A stretch of DNA of 64,000 nucleotides from Thiomicrorhabdus sp041583835 (GTDB lineage Bacteria > Pseudomonadota > Gammaproteobacteria > Thiomicrospirales > Thiomicrospiraceae): contig NZ_JBFHFC010000006.1 of assembly GCF_041583835.1 (NCBI RefSeq), positions 86,743 through 150,742 on the forward strand, in the 5' to 3' direction. The notes under the pieces are model-generated. The model worked only from the letters and a program-made list of their open reading frames with translations, searched no databases and was not told where the DNA came from. The first letter of the stretch is position 1. Each line of letters begins with the position of its first letter. The position numbers were made by a program, and so were the translations under genes. Shown here in pieces: positions 18,066-26,978 of the stretch.

Positions 18066-20138
18066 TTACTGCTCGGTATTATGTCTAAAAACCTGAGAAT
18101 TCTCAAGGTATTTCAAAGCTTTTTCAAGTCCTTCAATCCGAGATTCTATCATTTTTTTCCTTTCGGCATCACTTAATTCAGACTCTGCCTGCTTTTCAAT
18201 CTCTCTCAACAACTCGACGCTGCTAAGCAATTGAAACACCATGCAATTACCTTTCATGTAATGCGCCAAAGCCTTTACTCCGGGCCATTCCGCTTTACCA
18301 GCAACCTCTCGCAACTGATTCAGATTATCTTGAAACTCTTCCGCAAATCGTCCCAGTAAGTTATAAAAACCTTCAGGAATATTTGCAATTTCGTCGGCTA
18401 ATTTTGACTCTTCTAAAAGTTCATGCTGCTCAAAGGAGAGATCAGACTCCGTCACTTCCTCTGTTTGCTCCGACTCATTTAACACCTCAACCCGCTCCGG
18501 TTCCGAATCCGGCTCAGCTTGAAAGTTTTGCTCCATTGAATGCCTGTTCAGAAGCAACGCTACAACTTGAGACTTCTCTATTGGCTTAACAAGCCACTCT
18601 TCAAATCCTAACGAATCCAGACTGTGTCCTTGAGGAATAAGCTCCTCACCGCCGCCGGCCGTCACCGCAAACACCCCTTTCAACTCTTTTGCACCACCCG
18701 ACCGCTTTAATTCTTGAATTTTTTCCATTACTTCAAAGCCATCCATAATCGGCATTTGAATATCCAAAAACACAAAATCAAAACCGCCTTCCTGAAAGCG
18801 AGTCCAAGCATCAAAACCATCTTTAGCCTCTACAACGGAACAGTCCAGTTCTTTCAGATATCCGGACAAAACCATTCGGTTGATTTTAGAATCATCCACG
18901 ACAAGTATCTTATAGGCATGGCTTTGTAATGCTTCTAACTGCTTGGGAGCCTCAGGCTGTTCTCTTGTTTCCGGCACAGACATTTCAATCTCTTCCATCG
19001 GCTCGGCCACCGGAAGGGTTAAACTGAAATTAAATGTGGTACCGACACCGACCGTAGAAGTGACCGAAATCTCGCCCCCCATTAAATCGATTAGCTGCTT
19101 AACGACCGACAACCCCAGCCCTGAACCTAAAGTCCGTGTCGCCCCTTCCGTCTTGAACTGAACGAACGGGTCGAATATATATTCCAACTTATCGGCAGAG
19201 ATACCTTCCCCCGAATCCATCACCATAAATGAAAAGTGATCGTCGGACTCCTGTCGCACTTCAACCGAAACACCACCCAGCTTGGTAAATTTGATCGCAT
19301 TAACAATTAAATTAATCAAAATCTGAGACAGACGAATACTGTCTCCATAAACCCAATCGCTTTTACCGAGATAGACCATCGAAACAAACACCCCCTTGTC
19401 GGCGGCAATCGATTTGGTCAACTGCTTGACGTAGTCAAACGACTGTTTGAGAGAAAAGCGTCTCGGGTGAAGACTTATCGCATCGTATTCAGTTTGGGAA
19501 TACGTCAAGATATCGTTCACCAAGAACATCATCTGTTCGGAAGTCAGATTGATGACTCTTAACCTTTCCGATAGATATTCGTCCTTCTCGCAATACTTTT
19601 TAAGTTGCGTCACCATGCTGTTTATTCCCAACAAAGGAGAACGCAACTCGTGACTCAACAAGGCCAAAAATCGAGACTGTTTCGAATAGGATTCCTGAAT
19701 AAGACGGTTCTGCTCTTCCAGTAACGCTTGCTTTTCATAAACCTGCGTTAAAGACATTCGCCCCTGGGCATCAACGATCTCACGCTCGAGCAATACCATT
19801 TCTGTGACATCGACGCATTCCGCAAATACAATGCGCTTCCCTTCACTTTCGTAAATCTGCAAACGATGCTGATACGAAAGCTTGCCGTTTTTAGTATCGA
19901 AACTACAGACAAATCGCAAATCCCGTTCAGAATCTTCCAATATTTCTTGAACTTTCAGATTCATCAACGGCGTATCATATTTACCGGTCAGGTCCGACAA
20001 TGTTTTAACGGGACGATCAAACAACCGCTGCAATCCCTCGGAACATACTATTTCCGAACTGGATTCTTTGACTTCATAGCTCCACCAAAGGAATTCGTTC
20101 AACATCCAATGGTTAACAGAAAGATTTTCAATACTCAT
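18066..20138 (-). CDS. Cytosolic hybrid sensor histidine kinase (HisKA-HATPase-REC-Hpt)
   Basis: A kinase of about 690 residues with no membrane segment. Order: an N-terminal PAS-like sensor region (residues 1-115), a coiled linker, the dimerisation and phosphoacceptor helix FLALLSHELRSPLLGINS (His163), the ATPase domain (NLIVNAIKFTKLGG, DSGEGIS, GSGLGLSVVKQLIDLMGG), a receiver (ILVVDDSKINRM and FVFLDIQMPIMDG), and a C-terminal Hpt domain with AHYMKGNC. This is a full phosphorelay of the BarA/ArcB type. It is upstream of the LuxR-type regulator and ends in a TAATG overlap, so the regulator is its likely final acceptor. The ligand is unknown. The start at 20138 gives MSIENLS; an in-frame upstream start adds 12 residues. 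Confidence 0.92.
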   Translation of the reverse strand: MSIENLSVNHWMLNEFLWWSYEVKESSSEIVCSEGLQRLFDRPVKTLSDLTGKYDTPLMNLKVQEILEDSERDLRFVCSFDTKNGKLSYQHRLQIYESEGKRIVFAECVDVTEMVLLEREIVDAQGRMSLTQVYEKQALLEEQNRLIQESYSKQSRFLALLSHELRSPLLGINSMVTQLKKYCEKDEYLSERLRVINLTSEQMMFLVNDILTYSQTEYDAISLHPRRFSLKQSFDYVKQLTKSIAADKGVFVSMVYLGKSDWVYGDSIRLSQILINLIVNAIKFTKLGGVSVEVRQESDDHFSFMVMDSGEGISADKLEYIFDPFVQFKTEGATRTLGSGLGLSVVKQLIDLMGGEISVTSTVGVGTTFNFSLTLPVAEPMEEIEMSVPETREQPEAPKQLEALQSHAYKILVVDDSKINRMVLSGYLKELDCSVVEAKDGFDAWTRFQEGGFDFVFLDIQMPIMDGFEVMEKIQELKRSGGAKELKGVFAVTAGGGEELIPQGHSLDSLGFEEWLVKPIEKSQVVALLLNRHSMEQNFQAEPDSEPERVEVLNESEQTEEVTESDLSFEQHELLEESKLADEIANIPEGFYNLLGRFAEEFQDNLNQLREVAGKAEWPGVKALAHYMKGNCMVFQLLSSVELLREIEKQAESELSDAERKKMIESRIEGLEKALKYLENSQVFRHNTEQ

Positions 20139-20411
20139 AAATAGCCAAACATTCCGCTCTTTTAGAGCGTACACAAAGGTTGAGCGAATGATACTTCGCT
20201 TTTAAGCATCGCCATTAATGCAGTAGTTCATTAACCGACAAATAAGTATATTAACTCAAAACCGGCATCATATTAGAAGTAAGTTTTATCGATTAAGCTG
20301 TCAAACCGATAAGAAAATCGACTAAAATATTCTCAATTCAACCCGACTTAACCGGATTCGAAACCATCTTTTCCCGGTTATCATTTAAACTTAAAATCAA
20401 AATCAAAAACC

Positions 20412-21803
20412 ATGTCAGACAAGCAATATAGAATCGAAAAAGACAGCATGGGAACCCTAGAAGTTCCTCAAGAAGCTCTTTATGGCGCTCAAACTCAAAG
20501 GGCAATCAATAACTTTCCGATTAGCGGCACCCCAATGCCGACAAATTTTATTAAGGCCCTATGCTATGTAAAATTTGCCTGCTCAGACAGCAATCATGAA
20601 CTTGGTTTAATGAGCCAAGAAAAAGCGCACGCGATTCAAACCGCTGCCGACAGCATCATCAAAGGTCAATATCTGGATCAATTTCCGATCGACGTTTTTC
20701 AAACCGGTTCCGGCACAAGCACCAACATGAACGCGAACGAAGTCATCGCCCAGCTTGCAAAAAACCTGACCGGGATTGAAGTGCACCCTAACGATGACGT
20801 CAACATGAGCCAAAGTTCGAATGATGTCATTCCGACCACCATTCACGTTGCCGCGGCGATGGCAATCGAAGAACAACTACTCCCCGCTTTGAGCCACCTT
20901 GCGCAAACCATCGAAGACAAAGAGCAATCATTAGCTGACGTGGTAAAAACCGGGCGCACCCATTTAATGGACGCTACGCCTGTAAAAATGAGTCAGGAAC
21001 TTTCCGGTTGGCGAGCTCAGATCACCGACAATATTGCCCGTCTGAAAGATACTCAAAAACGATTACACAAATTACCGCAAGGCGGAACCGCCGTAGGCAC
21101 CGGCATTAACGCTGACCCTGAATTCGGCCGTCTTGTCGCAGCCAACCTGTCGACCATTACCGCCGTGCCGTTCGAACAAATGGATAACCTTTACGTCGGT
21201 CTCAGCAGTCAAGACACGTCGGTTGAATTAAGCGGGCAGCTCAATGTATTGGCCACCAGCTTTATGAAAATCGCCAACGATTTAAGATGGATGAACTCGG
21301 GCCCGCTAGCCGGACTTGGGGAGATTCAACTGCCTGCGCTACAACCGGGAAGTTCGATTATGCCCGGAAAAGTCAACCCGGTCATTCCCGAAGCCGTCTG
21401 TATGGTTGCGGCTCAGATCATGGGGAACCACACCGCCATTACCGTCGGCGGCCAATCGGGTAATTTCCAATTGAACGTCGCCTTGCCGATGATTGCTTTC
21501 AACCTGCTTCAAAGCATTGAAATCGCATCGAATGCGGCGGTTCAACTGGCTGATTTGGCAATCAAAGGTTTTACCGTTAATACCGATCACATCCAAAAAG
21601 CGCTGGACGTCAACCCGATTCTTGTCACCGCGCTCAACACCGTGGTTGGTTATGAAAAAGGCGCGGCTATTGCCAAAGAAGCTTATAAAAGCGGCCGCCC
21701 GGTTCTAGAGGTTGCTCTGGAGATGACCGATTTAGACGAAGGCACTTTAAAACAGTATCTAAATCCTGTACTGTTAACCCAAGGTGGAAACCCAAGCGTC
21801 TAA
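20412..21803 (+). CDS. fumC: Fumarate hydratase, class II
   Basis: FumC interconverts fumarate and malate in the citric acid cycle without an iron-sulfur cluster. The protein begins RIEKDSMGTLEVPQEALYGAQTQRA split over the family-typical N-terminus, has GSGTSTNMNANEV, TGRTHLMDATPVKMSQE and the signature loop GSSIMPGKVNPV. Length 463. An iron-free fumarase suits cells exposed to oxygen and oxidants. It is followed 45 bases later by a thioredoxin gene, possibly in one transcript. Confidence 0.95.
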   Translation: MSDKQYRIEKDSMGTLEVPQEALYGAQTQRAINNFPISGTPMPTNFIKALCYVKFACSDSNHELGLMSQEKAHAIQTAADSIIKGQYLDQFPIDVFQTGSGTSTNMNANEVIAQLAKNLTGIEVHPNDDVNMSQSSNDVIPTTIHVAAAMAIEEQLLPALSHLAQTIEDKEQSLADVVKTGRTHLMDATPVKMSQELSGWRAQITDNIARLKDTQKRLHKLPQGGTAVGTGINADPEFGRLVAANLSTITAVPFEQMDNLYVGLSSQDTSVELSGQLNVLATSFMKIANDLRWMNSGPLAGLGEIQLPALQPGSSIMPGKVNPVIPEAVCMVAAQIMGNHTAITVGGQSGNFQLNVALPMIAFNLLQSIEIASNAAVQLADLAIKGFTVNTDHIQKALDVNPILVTALNTVVGYEKGAAIAKEAYKSGRPVLEVALEMTDLDEGTLKQYLNPVLLTQGGNPSV

Positions 21804-21847
21804 TCGGATGCACACAACAAATTATTCAAAATCAAAAGGAGCCCAGC

Positions 21848-22222
21848 ATGGCTGTAGTCAACCTAACCACGGCGGAATTCGAAGAAACTATTAACAACAA
21901 TGAAATTGTAATTTTCGACTTTTGGGCTGAATGGTGCGGTCCCTGTAAACAATTCGGACCTATTTTTGAAGAAGTTTCGGACAAACATCCTGAAATCGTA
22001 TTTGCCAAAGTGAACGTTGAAGAAGAACAGGAACTTGCAGGCATGTTCCAAGTGCGCTCCATTCCGACACTGGTTTTCATGCGTGAGAAAATCGTGGTTT
22101 TCTCAAATCCGGGTGCCATTCCGGGTAGTGCATTAGAAGAAGGTATTCAGCAACTATTGGATCTAGACATGGAACAGGTTCATAAAGACTTAGCTGAAGC
22201 CCAACAACAGCAACAACAATAA
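21848..22222 (+). CDS. Thioredoxin-like protein with WCGPC motif
   Basis: A 124-residue thioredoxin fold: FDFWAEWCGPCKQFGPIF with the redox-active pair, the cis-proline at SIPTLVFM, and the buried acid in the early strand. Length is about 15 residues over classic thioredoxin because of a tail ending LAEAQQQQQQ. It is cytosolic (no signal peptide) and reduces protein disulfides. AAAGGAG lies 8 bases before the ATG. This may be a secondary thioredoxin rather than the main TrxA. Downstream a hairpin separates it from the convergent CBS gene. Confidence 0.88.
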   Translation: MAVVNLTTAEFEETINNNEIVIFDFWAEWCGPCKQFGPIFEEVSDKHPEIVFAKVNVEEEQELAGMFQVRSIPTLVFMREKIVVFSNPGAIPGSALEEGIQQLLDLDMEQVHKDLAEAQQQQQQ

Positions 22223-22233
22223 ATCCTCACTCA

Positions 22234-22264
22234 CAGGCCTGGCGCTTTAAAGCTGCCAAGCCTG
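22234..22264. terminator. Hairpin between convergent trx and CBS genes
   Basis: CAGGCCTGGC / GCCAAGCCTG with one mismatch, and a second inner stem GCTTT/AAAGC. No clear T run follows, so it may be a weak terminator. Confidence 0.4.
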
Positions 22265-22296
22265 CTCTGAACCACTCACCTTCTTGCAACTTAATC

Positions 22297-22935
22297 CTAC
22301 ACATAAAGACCGACCGGAGAACGTTGCGACAGATGTTTAGCCAGATCCGTCAAGGTCACAATTCCAACCAAATTCTCCTGCTGATCCATCACCGGTAAAG
22401 CTCCGATATGATACCGGGTCAACGCCATTGCTATTTCCTGGATTTCCGTTCCCGGCCTCGTTGTAATCACTTGCGGATTCATGATTCTTTCCACAACATC
22501 AACACGAGCCTCTTCGACATTACCGGCTTCATCCAAGATGATTCGTTGCAAAACATCCGATTTTGAACAAATACCGACCAACTTTCCATCAGAAACGACC
22601 GGAAGATGATGAATTTTCCTAGCCACTATTAAATTCCACGCATCCTCAATCAAAACATCACTCCGAATGGTTACAACCGGACTCGACATGAGCTCCGACA
22701 CTTTGACCGAACGACGCCGATCGCCTCCGGAACTCTGGATATTCTGATATTTCCTCAGCGCCTCTTCTTTCTGGAAGTAGGGATTCGAGTGGTCGGGCTC
22801 CAAACTCATATCCTCCAACCCGGCTTTCTTGGGCTGAGTGACACGCTTGGCCGGATCCACCTTTAGAGCGGGCAGATTTTGAGCGGCGCCGATAAAGCTT
22901 TGGCCTTCCGGACTGTAGACTACAAACATTTGCAA
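22297..22935 (-). CDS. CBS-domain pair protein
   Basis: A 212-residue protein. The first 75 residues are an uncharacterised segment rich in Lys, Arg, Ser and Pro (GLEDMSLEPDHSNPYF). The rest is two CBS domains: VSELMSSPVVTIRSDVLIEDAW...HHLPVVSDGKLVGICSKSD in the first, and RIMNPQVITTRPGT...IGALPVMDQQENLVGIVT in the second. CBS pairs usually bind adenine nucleotides and sense energy state. No enzyme or channel domain is fused, so its role is open. Orphan gene, convergent to trx. The start at 22935 is ATG; the upstream 240 bases up to ahpC are AT-rich and hold promoters for both. Confidence 0.85.
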   Translation of the reverse strand: MQMFVVYSPEGQSFIGAAQNLPALKVDPAKRVTQPKKAGLEDMSLEPDHSNPYFQKEEALRKYQNIQSSGGDRRRSVKVSELMSSPVVTIRSDVLIEDAWNLIVARKIHHLPVVSDGKLVGICSKSDVLQRIILDEAGNVEEARVDVVERIMNPQVITTRPGTEIQEIAMALTRYHIGALPVMDQQENLVGIVTLTDLAKHLSQRSPVGLYV

Positions 22936-23120
22936 ACCCTCGCTTACATAGTCCTATTGTTTGGTTATCGGCATAAGTAAAAAAAACATTAAGATATATA
23001 AAAACAAGCATTTTAATATTGTTAAAGAATATTAACATCACCCTTTTACAGAAATTTTCCAACCCAATAAACGGCTCTAAGAATACACTCCGATATGTAG
23101 CATATACCCTACAAATCTAC

Positions 23121-23126
23121 TATACT
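23121..23126 (+). promoter_or_regulatory. Possible -10 box of the ahpC-type gene
   Basis: TATACT lies about 50 bases before the peroxiredoxin start in a region of low GC. A -35 hexamer is poor, which would be consistent with an activator-dependent promoter; I saw no recognisable operator. Confidence 0.3.
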
Positions 23127-23176
23127 ATTCCGGTATTTAATTTGAACATTTAATTTACTTAGATAAAGGATTTAAC

Positions 23177-23779
23177 ATGTCAGTACTTGTCACTAAACAA
23201 GCGCCAGATTTCACAGCTGCAGCGGTGCTAGCAGATGGTTCTATCGTTGATGACTTCAACCTAAAAAGCCACATTGACGGTAAATACGCAGTTGTTTTCT
23301 TCTACCCGCTAGACTTCACTTTCGTATGCCCTTCTGAAATCTTGGCTTTCGACCACCGTGTTGATAAGTTCAAAGAACTAGGTACTGAAGTTATCGGTAT
23401 CTCTGTAGATTCTCAATTCACACACAACGCATGGCGTAACACTCCGGTCAATCAAGGTGGTCTTGGTCCGGTTAAGTTCCCGTTGGTTGCTGACCTTGGC
23501 GGATCAATCATGGAAGCATACGGAATCGTTCACCCAGGCAACGTTGCTCTACGTGGTGCTTTCTTGATCGACAAAGAAGGTGTCGTTCGTCACCAGGTTG
23601 TTAACGATCTACCACTAGGCCGTAACGTTGACGAAATGGTACGCATGGTTGAAGCGCTTCAGTTCCATGAAGAAGTTGGTGAAGTTTGTCCTGCCGGCTG
23701 GAACAAAGGTGATGAAGGTATGAAAGATTCACCTGAAGGTGTTGCCGAATACCTAGGTAAGCACGGTGATGAGCTTTAA
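23177..23779 (+). CDS. 2-Cys peroxiredoxin, AhpC/Prx1 type
   Basis: Reduces hydrogen peroxide and organic hydroperoxides. The peroxidatic Cys is in PLDFTFVCPSEI and the resolving Cys in EEVGEVCPAGW near residue 170. The C-terminus contains EGVAEYLGKH, lacking a long YF tail. Length 200 matches. AAAGGA precedes the ATG. Codon choice (CGT for Arg, CTA for Leu, GTT for Val) differs from neighbours and suggests high expression. Electron donor could be thioredoxin; no ahpF is adjacent. Confidence 0.92.
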   Translation: MSVLVTKQAPDFTAAAVLADGSIVDDFNLKSHIDGKYAVVFFYPLDFTFVCPSEILAFDHRVDKFKELGTEVIGISVDSQFTHNAWRNTPVNQGGLGPVKFPLVADLGGSIMEAYGIVHPGNVALRGAFLIDKEGVVRHQVVNDLPLGRNVDEMVRMVEALQFHEEVGEVCPAGWNKGDEGMKDSPEGVAEYLGKHGDEL

Positions 23780-23801
23780 GCAAAAACCGGACAACATTTG
23801 A

Positions 23802-23846
23802 AATGGTGTTTATTTAAAGACTTTCTAAGATTAAAATAACACCATT
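23802..23846 (+). repeat. Long inverted repeat after the peroxiredoxin gene
   Basis: AATGGTGTT at 23802-23810 pairs with AACACCATT at 23838-23846, with a 27-base centre that can partly pair. Its position in the 3' region suggests mRNA end protection or part of the terminator unit that follows. Confidence 0.5.
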
Positions 23847-23859
23847 CAATGGAACCCTG

Positions 23860-23890
23860 AAAAGGCTGTCAAATTGACGGCCTTTTTTTA
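23860..23890 (+). terminator. Terminator between ahpC and ispA
   Basis: AAAGGCTGTC / GACGGCCTTT with one G-T pair, then a T run. It overlaps the region just before the ispA ribosome site, so ispA likely has weak readthrough or its own promoter. Confidence 0.75.
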
Positions 23891-23902
23891 TGGAGCAGCG
23901 TT

Positions 23903-24787
23903 TTGCAAATACAACTTACTTTTTACCAAGAACGAATTCACTCGAAGTTATCGGATTTACTTTCGGAAGCAACGCTCAACCCGGCCATTCCCGAAACCAT
24001 CAAACAGGCGATGCACTATGCAACGCTTAACAACGGTAAACGGTTACGCCCGGCTTTAATTTATGCCGTCGGCGAATCGCTCGACATTCCCCTGCCACAA
24101 CTTGATAGTGCGGCTTGTGCCATTGAACTCATTCACAGCTACTCTTTGGTTCACGACGATCTACCGGCAATGGACGACGACGACTTGCGCCGCGGGGTTC
24201 CCACTTGCCACATTCAATTTGACGAAGCGACCGCAATATTGGTAGGCGACGCACAGCAAACGCTCGCATTCAAAACACTCAGTTCGGATCCACACGTCGA
24301 AGACACGCACAAGTTGGAATTGATTCGCCTTCTATCCGATGCTAGCGGTATTGCAGGAATGATCGGCGGACAGATGATCGACATTCAGTCAGAAAACATA
24401 GAACTCGATCTGGAAAGCTTAAAAACCATGCACCTCATGAAAACAGGCGCCTTAATTAGAGCTGCTCTGTTAATGGGGGCCGTGCAAAGTCCTCATTACG
24501 AAAGCATTCGCTCAAATTTGGAAAACTTAGGAAACTGTATCGGCTTGGCATTCCAAGTTCAGGATGACATTTTGGACATCGAAAGTGATACGGAAACCTT
24601 GGGTAAACCTCAGGGCAGCGACCAGGAAGCCAACAAATCCACCTATCCCCGCCTACTCGGACTTGAAAAATCCAAACAGTATCGTGATCAATTGATTCAC
24701 CAAGCGCAATCGATTCTTAGCGAGCTGAACATAACCAGCCTGTTTTTAGAAAAACTGATCGCCTACATTGCTCAACGCAATCATTAA
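23903..24787 (+). CDS. ispA: Polyprenyl (farnesyl) diphosphate synthase
   Basis: IspA condenses isopentenyl diphosphate with dimethylallyl then geranyl diphosphate to give farnesyl diphosphate, the precursor of quinone side chains and undecaprenol. The first Asp-rich motif is HDDLPAMDDDDLRRG and the second QVQDDILDIESDTETLGK. Length 294 residues. The start is TTG at 23903, with GGAG eight bases upstream; an ATG at 23890 is out of frame. The usual neighbours dxs and xseB are not present here. The GDAQQTLAF segment differs by one residue from the common GDALQTLAF. Confidence 0.93.
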   Translation: MQIQLTFYQERIHSKLSDLLSEATLNPAIPETIKQAMHYATLNNGKRLRPALIYAVGESLDIPLPQLDSAACAIELIHSYSLVHDDLPAMDDDDLRRGVPTCHIQFDEATAILVGDAQQTLAFKTLSSDPHVEDTHKLELIRLLSDASGIAGMIGGQMIDIQSENIELDLESLKTMHLMKTGALIRAALLMGAVQSPHYESIRSNLENLGNCIGLAFQVQDDILDIESDTETLGKPQGSDQEANKSTYPRLLGLEKSKQYRDQLIHQAQSILSELNITSLFLEKLIAYIAQRNH

Positions 24788-24887
24788 ACACGATCGTTGA
24801 ATTTCAAAAAAAGGTTTGCTTTCAATAAGCTAGCCTTTTAGATATAATTCCCTCCTCTTTGAATTTAAGTAGATATTTCGGTTGGAT

Positions 24888-25265
24888 ATGGCACAGACAT
24901 TTGTTTTAAAAACATTATTAGATTTTGCTTCGGCCCACAGTCTTCGCGGCTATCCGGGCGATTGTGCCAAATTACACGGTCACAACTGGAAAATTGAAGT
25001 TCAGGTAGAAGGCAACAAACTGAATGAAATCGGTATGGTCATCGATTTTAAAGAGATCAAACGTCACGCAAAAGAAGTGGTCAAAGAACTGGATCATACC
25101 TTTCTGAACGATCATCCACACTTCCAAGAAACGAATCCGACTGCTGAAAACATTGCCGTATATCTATTCCGAGCCATTCAGGAACGCATCGCAACGCCGG
25201 AAGTGAAAATGCATAGCATCACCGTCTGGGAAAACGACCGTAACTGCGTCACCTACTCGGAATAA
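24888..25265 (+). CDS. queD: 6-carboxy-tetrahydropterin synthase (QueD family)
   Basis: QueD turns dihydroneopterin triphosphate into 6-carboxy-tetrahydropterin, the second step of queuosine and 7-deazaguanine synthesis. Zinc ligands are the His of FASAHSL and the two in KLHGHNW, with the nearby Cys (GDCAKLHGH), followed by DHTFLND and PTAENIA. Length about 125. The ATG at 24888 is preferred over a TTG two codons upstream. The residue pattern fits QueD, but related 6-pyruvoyl-tetrahydropterin synthases cannot be fully excluded. No other que gene is adjacent. Confidence 0.88.
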   Translation: MAQTFVLKTLLDFASAHSLRGYPGDCAKLHGHNWKIEVQVEGNKLNEIGMVIDFKEIKRHAKEVVKELDHTFLNDHPHFQETNPTAENIAVYLFRAIQERIATPEVKMHSITVWENDRNCVTYSE

Positions 25266-25403
25266 TCCTACCTCGAAGGCTACTACGGTAAACATCGGCC
25301 GCTTCGCCAGGTACCGAGTAGCGCCGGACAAAACCACAAAAAACACACGCCATTCAATCCAAGCCTGCTAAAATCTGTTTATTTACACACCAACAGGATT
25401 GAC

Positions 25404-26189
25404 ATGGAACAACTCAGTCTCACTCAACTTCTCATTTTCAGCGCACTATTCGGATTGATCATCGGCAGCTTTATCTCCATGCTGAGTTGGCGAATGCCGC
25501 GCATACTCATGATGGACGAAAGTGAGCAACTGAAATCGATCAGTCTCGGCGGATCAAAATGCCCGAATTGCGACGTCCGCCTTCCTTGGTTCCGACTAAT
25601 CCCGCTATTCAGTTGGTTATGGACCAAGGGCCGTTGCCATAATTGCAAAGCCAACATTTCGGCACGCTATCCGTTGATTGAAGTTTCGACGGCACTGGCA
25701 ACAACCTTGGTCATGTGGCATTTCGGCGCAACGACACTAGGCTTTGCCGCTTTAATATTCACCTGGATTCTAATCACTATCAGCGTCATCGATATTGAAC
25801 ACCAACTCATTCTAGACAATTTAAGCCTGCCCCTCCTATGGATCGGCCTACTCTTTAATACCCAAGGTTTCTTTACCTCTACCAGTGATGCAATCTGGGG
25901 AGCCGCGATAGGCTACCTGCTTTTATGGGTGCTATTCCACAGCTTCAAGTTTTTGACAGGAAAAGAAGGAATGGGATACGGCGACTTTAAGCTGTTGGCG
26001 GCCTTAGGCGCATGGTTCGGACTAGCGGCAATCCCGCAGATTATTTTGATCGCCTCCGTTACCAGCCTAATCATCGGGGTTGGCGGCGTACTATTGAAGT
26101 TACGTGATTACAGCAGCCCGTTGGCATTCGGCCCTTTCTTGGCAATCGGTGGCTGGGTAACATTGATTGCAGGAATCAACATCATCTAA
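25404..26189 (+). CDS. pilD: Prepilin peptidase PilD (A24)
   Basis: PilD cuts the leader of type IV prepilins and pseudopilins and methylates the new N-terminus. It is an inner-membrane protein with about seven hydrophobic segments. The N-terminal zinc-type CXXC pairs are CPNC and CHNC. The catalytic aspartates are in VIDIEHQLILDN and in GMGYGDFKLLAALGAW. Length 261, slightly short. The start ATG has CAGGA upstream. Gene is alone here; pilB, pilC and coaE, its common companions, are not in the window. Confidence 0.93.
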   Translation: MEQLSLTQLLIFSALFGLIIGSFISMLSWRMPRILMMDESEQLKSISLGGSKCPNCDVRLPWFRLIPLFSWLWTKGRCHNCKANISARYPLIEVSTALATTLVMWHFGATTLGFAALIFTWILITISVIDIEHQLILDNLSLPLLWIGLLFNTQGFFTSTSDAIWGAAIGYLLLWVLFHSFKFLTGKEGMGYGDFKLLAALGAWFGLAAIPQIILIASVTSLIIGVGGVLLKLRDYSSPLAFGPFLAIGGWVTLIAGINII

Positions 26190-26378
26190 CCCTTACTTTC
26201 TGGCTGCTACGTAGATAGCGGCCTGAGCGTCAACTTAAAATCATTACGCCGCAAACCGTTAATGGCGATGAATCAAGTGATTGAAAGACGGTACGAGGGA
26301 GATGAATATCTGGATATGCGGAAAAGAGATGATCAACCGGATCGATGCCAAAAGCAAACAATCCGGACTTTAATTCGA

Positions 26379-26672
26379 CTAACTACCTAACTTCGCTTCG
26401 GTTGCATCACAGACGCGAGTCATTTTAAGCTTATTGCTTTTCACAAAATTCATCACATACTGGAACATGATCGGGTTCTTAATTTCCAATTCCGTATCGA
26501 TGATCAGACACTTTTCACCGTCATATAATTCCGGATGCAACAAGTCAGAAAACACTAGGCGATGGGAGCTACCATAACTCGCCATCATAGAGGCGATACG
26601 GTCAATCCAATCACTTGGTCTGAATTTGCGGCCTTCTTCTGTATAGCCTTGAATTATATATTTACAATGCAC
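26379..26672 (-). CDS. DUF3579 family protein
   Basis: A small cytosolic protein of about 97 residues of unknown function. Family features seen: YIIQGYTEEGRKFRPSDWIDR near the N-terminus, a central YDGEKCLIIDTEL segment and a C-terminal PIMFQYVMNFVKSNKLKM. I start it at the GTG at 26672, which has AGG nine bases upstream and gives the usual family N-terminus; an earlier in-frame start adds 21 residues. It is flanked by pilD and the DAHP synthase gene with no evident operon. Confidence 0.75.
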   Translation of the reverse strand: MHCKYIIQGYTEEGRKFRPSDWIDRIASMMASYGSSHRLVFSDLLHPELYDGEKCLIIDTELEIKNPIMFQYVMNFVKSNKLKMTRVCDATEAKLGS

Positions 26673-26978
26673 GTCGTTCTGCCTAGAGGTAATCAAATAA
26701 AAGCAATTAAAATTTAAACCCAATAATTCTAGCACAAAACCAATTAATAGCCATCCCCATCGCCCTTTTGTTTAGCCGTTTTAATCGATTTTTACGGCAA
26801 TTTAATCGCAAACGAACTTGCCAATTTCCGATAAACGGCAATTTACATCACCTTTCCCGAACAAAACGCACTTATTCACAAAATCCTGAAGCATTTCGAC
26901 TAATAAAATGGCATAATAATTCGCTCTAAAAATATCACTCACTCACCATTTGAGTCTTACATAAAAACAGGGTTGATT

